A stretch of 6,680 bases of DNA from Balneolales bacterium (GTDB lineage Bacteria > Bacteroidota > Rhodothermia > Balneolales > Natronogracilivirgulaceae), in contig SLLP01000225.1 of the NCBI GenBank assembly GCA_007133995.1, forward strand, positions 1 to 6,680. Reading direction: 5' to 3'. Below are positions 1-6,340 of this stretch, piece by piece. The position numbers and the translations under genes are program-made. Every line of letters begins with the position of its first letter. The stretch's first letter is position 1. Under the pieces are notes generated by a model. It searched no databases. It was not told the DNA's origin and saw nothing but the letters and a program-made list of their open reading frames with translations.

Positions 1-1100
1 TGAATCCCGATCGGGGAGAGATCCAGATCATGCATATCCGTGAGGTAGTGCCGGATGAGGAGCTCAGTGACCCGGTTAATGAGATCGGCATAACCGAAGC
101 CAAAAAGCTGGACCCGGAATTGGAGCTGTATGATGAATTTGCACAGGAGCTCAGAATCGAGGATTTTGGCCGTAGAGCAGTTATGATGGCCCGTCAGACC
201 CTGGCACAGCGCATACGTGAAATCGAAAAGGATAATATATTTGAGGAATACAGCGATCGCATCGGCGAGATCGTACTTGGTGACGTTTACCAGGTGCGTA
301 ACCGGGATATCCTGGTGAACCATAATGGAGTGGAGCTTATCCTGCCCAAGGGACATCAGATCTACAAAGATCGCTACCGCAAAGGAGATACCATCCGGGC
401 GGTTGTGGTGGAAGTAAAGCGTCAGGAAGGTAATCCGGGTGTAATCATTTCCCGCACCTCGCCGCTGTTTCTTGAGCGTCTTTTTGAAAATGAAATACCC
501 GAGGTATTCGACGGCGTCATTGAAATCATCAAAACCGTCCGTGAACCCGGTGACCGTTCCAAGGTTGCCGTAATTTCGAATGATGAGCGGGTGGATCCCG
601 TCGGCGCTTGCGTAGGTATGAAAGGAATCCGAATTCACTCCATAGTGCGTGAACTGTGTAACGAGAATATTGATGTCATCAACTATACCGATGACGATCA
701 TGAGTTTATAAAACGCGCGCTCCAGCCTGCTCACGTGCAATCGGTAGAGCTCGACAAGGCGAACCGTCGTGCCAAAGTGGTTGTTCCCGTCGACCAGGTC
801 TCCAAAGCGATTGGAAAAGGCGGAGTCAACATCCGTCTGGCCACTCAACTTACAAATTATGAAATAGATGTCTATCGCGAAGTCGAAGATGAAGATGACA
901 TCGATATTTTCGAATTTGCCGACGATTTTGGTAACGAAATGGTGCAGTTGCTCTACGATATTGGTTGCGATACGGCCAGAGCCGTTTTGGAGCTAAGCCC
1001 TGCAGAACTGGAACGACGGACTGAAGGCAAGCTCGCACTCAAGGATGCAAAACACATCATCCGAACCATTGAAGAGGAATTTGAGGAAGATGAAGCCTGA
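1..1100 (+). CDS. nusA: Transcription termination/antitermination factor NusA (5' partial)
   Basis: NusA binds RNA polymerase and nascent RNA and modulates pausing, termination and antitermination. The reading frame is open to the left edge: codons before the first ATG at 30 (NPDRGEIQI) continue the NusA N-terminal domain, so that ATG is internal. By comparison with Bacteroidota NusA of roughly 410 residues or more, perhaps 50-60 residues are missing. Visible in order are the end of the N-terminal domain with FGRRAVMMARQTLAQRIREI (about 165-228), an S1 domain (about 264-470), KH1 with its GxxG loop as GMKG (615-626), and KH2 with GKGG (813-824). After KH2 comes an acidic linker and a short tail (about 940-1075, CDTARAVLELSPAEL) that looks like a single helix-hairpin-helix-type unit. 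The tandem acidic repeats of E. coli NusA are absent. infB follows after 52 bases, as in the standard operon. Identification is firm; only the true start is unseen. Confidence 0.97.
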   Translation, partial: NPDRGEIQIMHIREVVPDEELSDPVNEIGITEAKKLDPELELYDEFAQELRIEDFGRRAVMMARQTLAQRIREIEKDNIFEEYSDRIGEIVLGDVYQVRNRDILVNHNGVELILPKGHQIYKDRYRKGDTIRAVVVEVKRQEGNPGVIISRTSPLFLERLFENEIPEVFDGVIEIIKTVREPGDRSKVAVISNDERVDPVGACVGMKGIRIHSIVRELCNENIDVINYTDDDHEFIKRALQPAHVQSVELDKANRRAKVVVPVDQVSKAIGKGGVNIRLATQLTNYEIDVYREVEDEDDIDIFEFADDFGNEMVQLLYDIGCDTARAVLELSPAELERRTEGKLALKDAKHIIRTIEEEFEEDEA

Positions 1101-1152
1101 CCCGGCACATGCCGTCAATTTGTAGTTAACATCAGAACAGAATAAATCATAT

Positions 1153-4074
1153 ATGACAGAAGCTGGTAAACCGAAACGTTTATTCAAGGTTGCATCGGAA
1201 TTCAACGTTTCCACGCAGTCGATTGTGGATTCGCTGAATGACAATGGATTTTCCATTGAAAATAAACCCAATGTGAAAATTACGCCTGAAATGTACTCTG
1301 CCCTGGAGTCGGTTTACGGTGAAGACAAAGCAAAAAGCCAGGACCATGTACGGGCCCGCGAGGAGTATGAAGAGCGCAGAAGCACATTCCGGACCAGCAG
1401 AAATGAATCTGTAACCATCGACAACTTCCTCGAGCCGATGGATGATCTGAAGCCCAGCGATGCCGCTATTGATCAAGAGGAAGTCCTTCCACTGGAACCC
1501 CTTGATGCCGATAAGCCCGAACCAGAACCGAAAGAAAAAACTGAGGAATCAGAAGAATCGGTTGAAGAAACAGGTTTGGATGCAAAAGATTCTGAAAAAA
1601 AGGAGACTTCCAAAACGGATAAAAAGGTTAAAAATAGGGAAGTAGCTGATAAGGATCTGAAAGTGCCTGCCGAAAAACAGAAGGAACCCTCTAAAACAGT
1701 GGCTGCAGAAGATGAAGATGAGCTATTGGAAACTGACCAGGCCGCTGATATTGAAGAGCCGGAAGAGGATGAATCTGATTCTGAAATTGAGGAAGAAACT
1801 GCAACAGATGAGGAGCTTCAGGGCGAAGTTGCGGATGAGATCAGCATTATACGGGGACGCAAAGAGAAACTGGCTGGAACCAGGGTTCTTGGTAAAATCC
1901 AAATAGCAGAACCCGCAGAAGAGCCCGTCGGGCGTCGAAAAAAGAAAAAAGGGAAAAAAGCAAAAAAAGAAGAATCACCTGTTGTCGCTAAAAAAGATGA
2001 CGTCGAAGATTTTGACAAGCCAAAGAAGAAGAAAATTGCAGCCAAGCGGGTAAAAGAAGATGCGTCGGCAGGTAAGGATTCCGAGGAGGTGCTCAAGCCG
2101 AAGAAAAAGAAAAAGCGAATCAAGTCACGCAAGACTCCCAAAGTTGATGAGTCTGATGTAGAAACCAAAATGAAGGAAACACTCGCAATGCTGAGTACCG
2201 GTGGTTCAGCGGGACGCAAGCGCCAAAAGCGCCGTAAGCAGAAGCGAGAGGAGATGGCTGCAGAGCGAGAAATCCAGCAAACCGAAAAATCAGAAAAAGA
2301 GCTGCGCACACTTGAGGTTACTGAGTTTATTACAGTCAGTGATTTGGCGGAGCTTCTCAATGTGCCTCCCAACGAGATCATCATGCACTGCATGAATCTT
2401 GGCATGGTAGTATCTATCAATCAGAGGCTGGAGGCTGGAACAATTGAACTACTTGCTGAAGAATATGACAGGGATGTGGTCTTTGTGGATGCGGAAGAAC
2501 TCTCTGAAGATATCACTGAGGAGGAAGAAGACAAGCCCGAAGAACTCGAACCCCGTTCACCCGTTGTAACGGTAATGGGGCATGTTGATCATGGAAAAAC
2601 ATCTCTGCTTGACTATATACGAAAGACCAAAGTCACAGCCGGAGAAGCTGGTGGGATTACACAGCATATCGGGGCTTATGAAGTAAGATTGCCCGACAAG
2701 CGTAACATCACATTTCTGGATACACCCGGACACGAAGCCTTTACCGCCATGCGGGCCCGCGGTGCCCAGGTGACCGACATGGTAATTCTTGTAGTGGCAG
2801 CTGACGATGCCGTGATGCCTCAGACCATCGAGGCCATCAATCACGCACAGGCCGGAGGCGTACCTATCGTCGTGGCTATCAACAAAATTGATAAAGAAGG
2901 CTCAAATCCGGATCGGATCAAGCAGCAGCTTTCCGATTATAACGTCCTTGTCGAGGAGTGGGGCGGGAGTGTGCAGATAGCCGAGGTTTCGGCCCATTCC
3001 GGACAGGGTATCGATGAGTTGCTTGATAAGGTTCTCATTGAAGCCGAGCTGATGGAACTCAAAGCCAACCCGAACAGGAAGGCCAGTGGAATCATTCTGG
3101 AAGCCAAAGTAGACCGCGGGAAAGGAGTGGTCTCCAATATCCTCATTCAGCGTGGTACACTCCGTGTGGGCGATCCCTTTGTAGCCGGTTCCTTTTCCGG
3201 AAAAGTAAGAGCGCTGGAAAATGAATTTGGTGAGCGAATAGATAAAGTTGGTCCTGCGCAGCCGGCGCAGATAAACGGTTTTGATGGTATACCTCAGGCC
3301 GGTGACAGGATCGTGGCTGTAGAGGACGACAGAACTGCAAAAGAGATCGCTCAACAGCGTCAGCAGATCAAACGTGAACAGTCCCTGAGAAAAGTCAAAC
3401 ACGTCACTCTTGATGACATTTCAAGGCGATTGGCGCTAGGTGAAATGGCAGAGCTAAATATTATCATAAAAGGGGATGTTGACGGATCTATTGAGGCATT
3501 GGCTGGTTCGCTTCAGAAATTGTCCGATGAAGAAGTTAAGGTCAATATCATACATACGGGCGTTGGAGCAATATCAGAGTCTGATGTATTGCTGGCATCC
3601 GCATCAGAAGCGATCATCATAGGTTTTCAGGTCAGACCATCAGTCAATGCGCGGAAGCTTGCAGAAAATGAAGAGATCGATATTCGATTATTCAGTGTCA
3701 TATATGATGCGGTGGATGCGGTACGGGATGCCCTTGAGGGACTGCTCACACCTGAGGTGAACGAGAAAACCATTGCAACCCTCGAAGTGCTTGAAACATT
3801 CAAGGTTCCTAAAGCTGGTACAGTGGCCGGTTGCAAAGTCACCGATGGAAAAATTACCCGAAACACCAAAGTGCGGCTGGTACGTGACGGCATTGTGATT
3901 TATGAAGGAGAGTTATCCTCACTTAAACGCTTTAAAGATGATGTCAAGGAAGTTGCAAGCGGGTACGAATGCGGACTCGGTATCAAAAATTACAATGACA
4001 TAAAGCAAGGTGATGTCATTGAAGGGTACGAAGTGGTGGAGACCAAACGCAAACTTAAGCAGGAAACAAGTTAA
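1153..4074 (+). CDS. infB: Translation initiation factor IF-2
   Basis: GTPase that delivers fMet-tRNA to the 30S subunit and promotes 50S joining. It is 973 residues long, at the long end for the family. An IF2_N domain lies at about residues 8-55 and a second at about 384-440. Between them is a low-complexity linker, Glu/Asp-rich at about 95-235 and Lys/Arg-rich at about 260-375. The G domain has every motif: G1 GHVDHGKT (476-483), G2 GGIT (500-503), G3 DTPGH (523-527, with the catalytic His527), G4 NKID (577-580) and G5 SAH (613-615). The domain II barrel follows at about 646-735, domain III at about 757-865 (KGDVDGS 773-779), and the fMet-tRNA-binding C2 domain at about 875-965 (KRFKDDVKEV 925-934, ECG 939-941). 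The ATG at 1153 is chosen because IF2_N begins just after it. No clear Shine-Dalgarno precedes it, only AT-rich sequence, which is common in Bacteroidota relatives. The stop overlaps the rbfA start. Confidence 0.98.
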   Translation: MTEAGKPKRLFKVASEFNVSTQSIVDSLNDNGFSIENKPNVKITPEMYSALESVYGEDKAKSQDHVRAREEYEERRSTFRTSRNESVTIDNFLEPMDDLKPSDAAIDQEEVLPLEPLDADKPEPEPKEKTEESEESVEETGLDAKDSEKKETSKTDKKVKNREVADKDLKVPAEKQKEPSKTVAAEDEDELLETDQAADIEEPEEDESDSEIEEETATDEELQGEVADEISIIRGRKEKLAGTRVLGKIQIAEPAEEPVGRRKKKKGKKAKKEESPVVAKKDDVEDFDKPKKKKIAAKRVKEDASAGKDSEEVLKPKKKKKRIKSRKTPKVDESDVETKMKETLAMLSTGGSAGRKRQKRRKQKREEMAAEREIQQTEKSEKELRTLEVTEFITVSDLAELLNVPPNEIIMHCMNLGMVVSINQRLEAGTIELLAEEYDRDVVFVDAEELSEDITEEEEDKPEELEPRSPVVTVMGHVDHGKTSLLDYIRKTKVTAGEAGGITQHIGAYEVRLPDKRNITFLDTPGHEAFTAMRARGAQVTDMVILVVAADDAVMPQTIEAINHAQAGGVPIVVAINKIDKEGSNPDRIKQQLSDYNVLVEEWGGSVQIAEVSAHSGQGIDELLDKVLIEAELMELKANPNRKASGIILEAKVDRGKGVVSNILIQRGTLRVGDPFVAGSFSGKVRALENEFGERIDKVGPAQPAQINGFDGIPQAGDRIVAVEDDRTAKEIAQQRQQIKREQSLRKVKHVTLDDISRRLALGEMAELNIIIKGDVDGSIEALAGSLQKLSDEEVKVNIIHTGVGAISESDVLLASASEAIIIGFQVRPSVNARKLAENEEIDIRLFSVIYDAVDAVRDALEGLLTPEVNEKTIATLEVLETFKVPKAGTVAGCKVTDGKITRNTKVRLVRDGIVIYEGELSSLKRFKDDVKEVASGYECGLGIKNYNDIKQGDVIEGYEVVETKRKLKQETS

Positions 4075-4076
4075 TG
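4061..4076 (+). promoter_or_regulatory. rbfA ribosome-binding site and TAATG stop-start overlap
   Basis: An AGGA-type Shine-Dalgarno sequence (4061-4064) lies inside the last codons of infB, nine bases before the rbfA ATG. The infB TAA (4072-4074) and the rbfA ATG (4074-4076) share one base. Such stop-start overlaps usually allow terminating ribosomes to reinitiate, so translational coupling of IF2 and RbfA is inferred. This overlap, together with the fit of the RbfA N-terminus, fixes the rbfA start. Confidence 0.6.
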
Positions 4077-4448
4077 AGTATCAGAACCGAGCGGGTAGCA
4101 GCACTTCTGAAATCGGACATTGGTGAAATATTGCAGCAGGAATATCAGCATGATGCCATGCTCACCGTAACAACTGTTCGGGTATCACCGGACCTGATGC
4201 AGGCCCATATCTATCTGAGTATATTCACCACCCGTGACGATAAAAGCGAGATATTTGATTTCATCCAGGAAAAAACCCCGGAAATTCGGAAAAAGCTCGC
4301 CGCAAGGATACGACACCAGGTTCGACGCATACCCGAGATCCACTTCCATCCGGATGATACGGCAGAGTACGTAGAAAAAATTGACTCATTATTTCGAAAA
4401 ATACAGTCCGGGAAATCTGGTGAAGATGAAAATGACAGTTCTGCTTGA
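4074..4448 (+). CDS. rbfA: Ribosome-binding factor A (30S maturation)
   Basis: Small KH-like protein that binds the 30S subunit and helps late 16S rRNA processing and cold adaptation. The 124 residues match the usual family length of about 110-130. The N-terminal helix (RTERVAALLKSDIGEILQQE, residues 4-23), the strand VTTVRVSPDLMQAHIYLSIF (32-51) and the final strand IPEIHFHPDD (86-95), followed by a C-terminal helix, are the typical RbfA pattern. The last dozen or so residues (GKSGEDENDSSA) are acidic, probably disordered, and vary in the family. The start is fixed by the one-base overlap with infB and an AGGA ribosome-binding site. Its position directly after infB is the classical order, and it pairs two proteins acting on the same 30S subunit. 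A 169-base gap follows before truB. Confidence 0.95.
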   Translation: MSIRTERVAALLKSDIGEILQQEYQHDAMLTVTTVRVSPDLMQAHIYLSIFTTRDDKSEIFDFIQEKTPEIRKKLAARIRHQVRRIPEIHFHPDDTAEYVEKIDSLFRKIQSGKSGEDENDSSA

Positions 4449-4508
4449 GCAAAAAAGGAAATTGAAACGTGAGGCGGAACTGCTTTTGATGAAAACATCG
4501 AAAATAAT

Positions 4509-4530
4509 AGATGATTGCCACATCTTTTTT
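4509..4530 (+). terminator. Possible weak intrinsic terminator after rbfA
   Basis: AGATG (4509-4513) can pair with CATCT (4521-4525) around a seven-base loop, and the second arm runs straight into a tract of Ts ending at 4530. This has the layout of a Rho-independent terminator, but the stem has only five pairs, two of them G-C, so it would be weak. It could give partial termination between rbfA and truB, or it may be chance in AT-rich sequence. Confidence 0.2.
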
Positions 4531-4545
4531 ACGGGCTGATATCAT

Positions 4546-4586
4546 AGTCAGCTTTCAGGATCTGACTGAAACAGGATATGCATATC
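4546..4586. repeat. Inverted repeat and 12-bp palindrome upstream of truB
   Basis: Two symmetric elements lie close together in the rbfA-truB gap. AGTCAG (4546-4551) and CTGACT (4562-4567) form a six-base inverted repeat with a ten-base loop. GATATGCATATC (4575-4586) is a perfect 12-base palindrome ending 31 bases before the truB ATG. Neither is followed by a T tract, so they do not look like terminators. A regulator site or an mRNA hairpin is possible, but no known operator is recognised. Confidence 0.3.
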
Positions 4587-4617
4587 AGGCTAAGTAACAA
4601 AGGAATTTTATCGGGCA

Positions 4618-5358
4618 ATGGGCAAGGCTAAAATCTCACTTACCAGTTTACCGATATTTGATCGCAACCGGATGCCAGTACCCGACACCGATCATTCTTC
4701 AGGGTCCCTATTTCTCATCGACAAGCCCACCGGATGGAGCAGTTTTGATGTGGTTAAATTCCTCCGGTCCAGGATCAAGATTCGAAAAACGGGTCATGCC
4801 GGCACACTGGATCCCCTTGCAACCGGCCTGCTGGTCATCTGTTCGGGAAAGGCGACGAAAGTGATATCCCGAATTCAGGAGCTCCCCAAACGCTATCGCG
4901 CAGAGGTGCGGCTTGGCGCCTCCACACCCAGTCAGGACGCTGCGACCTTACCTGATGCTTTTGCACCGACAGAACATATACGAAAAAGCGATGTTGAAAA
5001 CATATTGGCCGGCCGGTTCACTGGAAAAATCAACCAAATTCCCCCAATGTATTCCGCTTTACAGAAAGATGGCAGGCGATTGTATAAACTTGCAAGAAAA
5101 GGGGAAGTGGTTGAACGCGAGCCCAGGGAGACTGAAGTGTTCGATATAAAACTCGTTTCCTTTGATAATGACCACCTTGTGCTCGATATCCTTTGCAGCA
5201 AAGGAACCTATGTGAGAACTCTGGCACACGATCTTGGTATAGCCCTGGGATCGTTGGCAAGCCTGTTGAATCTCAGGAGAACCTCAATCGGCCACTACCA
5301 CGTTGATGAAGCTATGAAAGTTGACCAGATACGCACCATATTCGATCAACAGACATGA
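4618..5358 (+). CDS. truB: tRNA pseudouridine(55) synthase TruB
   Basis: Isomerises U55 to pseudouridine in the T loop of most tRNAs and also acts as a tRNA chaperone. Of 246 residues, the core begins at about 30 with LFLIDKPTGWSSFDVV. The catalytic motif GHAGTLDPLATG holds the nucleophile Asp65 and the conserved His60. KRYRAEVRLG carries the active-site Tyr93, and GTYVRTLAHDLG carries the conserved Arg200. The protein ends soon after LRRTSIGHYHVDEA, so the PUA-containing C-terminal region of E. coli TruB (314 residues) is missing, as is usual in Bacteroidota. The ATG at 4618 is the first start after an in-frame TAA at 4591, with an AAGGA-like site (4600-4604) about 13 bases upstream. It gives an N-terminal extension of roughly 25-30 residues. 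ATG 4672 (Met19) is an alternative without a visible ribosome-binding site. ribF follows after 28 bases. Confidence 0.96.
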   Translation: MGKAKISLTSLPIFDRNRMPVPDTDHSSGSLFLIDKPTGWSSFDVVKFLRSRIKIRKTGHAGTLDPLATGLLVICSGKATKVISRIQELPKRYRAEVRLGASTPSQDAATLPDAFAPTEHIRKSDVENILAGRFTGKINQIPPMYSALQKDGRRLYKLARKGEVVEREPRETEVFDIKLVSFDNDHLVLDILCSKGTYVRTLAHDLGIALGSLASLLNLRRTSIGHYHVDEAMKVDQIRTIFDQQT

Positions 5359-5386
5359 TTTTGGATATTTTGATGTTTATCCCCTT

Positions 5387-6334
5387 ATGAGTAAACCCGT
5401 TTTTATTCAGGATTATCTTAAAAATCAGGCCAATGTACTTACAGTAGGTACATTTGACGGGGTACATCTCGGGCACCAGGCTCTGATTCGCAATGTGGTG
5501 GATCTGGCCCGTGAAAAGTCGGCACCCGCCGTTGTGGTCACCTTTGATCCTCATCCAAGAGAAGTAATCAATCCGGCATCTGATAATATACGGCTTCTCA
5601 CCACTCTGACAGAGCGTGCATCCATCATGCGGAATTATGGGATCGATCAAATGGTAGTGATACCCTTTACCAGAGACTTTTCCATTCTGACATCCGAGGA
5701 GTTTATCCGGGAATATATCTTCAAGCGAATTGGAGTGGATGAATTCGTAATCGGTCATGACCACCATTTTGGCCGGGATCGTCAGGGATCGATTTACACA
5801 CTCCAGAAACTGTCAAAGGAACTGGGTTTCTCTGTCCACGTTGAGAAGGCACATGAGGTAGGCCATGTCACAGTAAGCAGCACTGTGATTCGCAGATTGC
5901 TGGAGGCGGACGGTGATGTGAGTGCTGCTGCGGACATGTTGGGTCGTCGTTATGAGGTGAGTGGCACCATTGTAAAAGGAGACCAGCGCGGCCGTACCAT
6001 CGGGTTTCCGACGGCCAACCTGGAACCAGAAAGCGGCAATAAGGTAATACCGGCGAACGGTGTATATTACGTTGAAGTCTTGCTGGAAGGACGGGTATAC
6101 AACGGAATGATGAATATAGGTAACAGACCGACATTCAAAGGCGATAAAAAGGTGGTTCCGGAAGTCCATATGTTTGATTTCAGCCGTACGGTATACGGCA
6201 GCCGTATGAAAGTACGGTTCAACAAACGCATCAGGGGCGAGAAAAAATTCAGCAGCGCGGAAGCACTTGTGGAGCAGCTGGTGAGGGATCGTGACACGTG
6301 CCGGCGGTTTGCAAATGACATTGAAAAAGTTTAA
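5387..6334 (+). CDS. ribF: Bifunctional riboflavin kinase / FMN adenylyltransferase (FAD synthetase)
   Basis: Phosphorylates riboflavin to FMN and then adenylates FMN to FAD. With the start at 5387 it has 315 residues, the normal length. The N-terminal adenylyltransferase domain shows GTFDGVHLGH (21-30, with the nucleotide-binding HxGH), TFDPHP (52-57), IGHDHHFGRDRQGS (122-135) and the SSTVIR motif (164-169). The C-terminal riboflavin kinase domain shows the IGFPTAN loop (205-211), NGVYY (224-228), NIGNRPT (243-249) and EVHMFDF (259-265), which carries the expected catalytic Glu259. An upstream in-frame ATG at 5321 would add 22 residues overlapping truB by 38 bases. It is rejected because family members begin shortly before the GTFDGVH strand. 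No Shine-Dalgarno is seen. Downstream, rpsO, its common neighbour, is absent and sequence composition changes abruptly at the stop codon, so the extreme C-terminus (last six or so codons) could be altered by that junction. Confidence 0.96.
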   Translation: MSKPVFIQDYLKNQANVLTVGTFDGVHLGHQALIRNVVDLAREKSAPAVVVTFDPHPREVINPASDNIRLLTTLTERASIMRNYGIDQMVVIPFTRDFSILTSEEFIREYIFKRIGVDEFVIGHDHHFGRDRQGSIYTLQKLSKELGFSVHVEKAHEVGHVTVSSTVIRRLLEADGDVSAAADMLGRRYEVSGTIVKGDQRGRTIGFPTANLEPESGNKVIPANGVYYVEVLLEGRVYNGMMNIGNRPTFKGDKKVVPEVHMFDFSRTVYGSRMKVRFNKRIRGEKKFSSAEALVEQLVRDRDTCRRFANDIEKV

Positions 6335-6340
6335 ATTTAC
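6317..6340. other. Composition and strand breakpoint at the ribF stop
   Basis: Left of this point the sequence is a + strand housekeeping operon of roughly balanced composition. One ribF row, 5881-5940, counts 34 G+C of 60. Right of it, 88 of 346 bases are G or C by hand count, and the coding strand flips. No transposase, tRNA or obvious target-site duplication is seen at the boundary. The leucine-rich-repeat spacing appears to continue up to about 6317, so the exact join may lie a few codons inside ribF. It marks either a rearrangement or insertion edge or a false assembly join. Confidence 0.55.

Noticed and set aside
1103..1114. CGGCA / TGCCG inverted repeat just after the nusA stop as a terminator.
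   Set aside because: The stem is four to five pairs with an almost absent loop and no T tract. infB is expected to be co-transcribed with nusA.
1101..1152. A missing ylxR/ylxQ pair between nusA and infB as a deletion.
   Set aside because: Direct nusA-infB adjacency is common outside Gram-positive bacteria, so it is not a sign of loss here.
4426..4539. A 37-codon + strand frame overlapping the rbfA end, beginning MKMTVLLEQKRKLKREAELL.
   Set aside because: There is no clear ribosome-binding site and no family is recognised. Its 3' half overlaps the terminator-like hairpin. It is short enough to occur by chance.
4515..4545. TTGCCA (4515-4520) and TATCAT (4540-4545) as a sigma70-like promoter for truB.
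   Set aside because: The 19-base spacer is long, and a sigma70 consensus is a poor guide in Bacteroidota-like hosts. No Bacteroidota-type TAnnTTTG element in proper position was found.
5321..5386. A longer ribF beginning at the ATG at 5321.
   Set aside because: It would overlap truB by 38 bases and add 22 residues with no family counterpart. The ATG at 5387 gives the normal length.
5813..6334. Antisense extension of the leucine-rich-repeat frame through ribF as real coding sequence.
   Set aside because: It shows no repeat pattern and lies in exact codon register with ribF, where stops need TTA, CTA or TCA codons. The opening reflects ribF codon use, and ribF has all its catalytic motifs.
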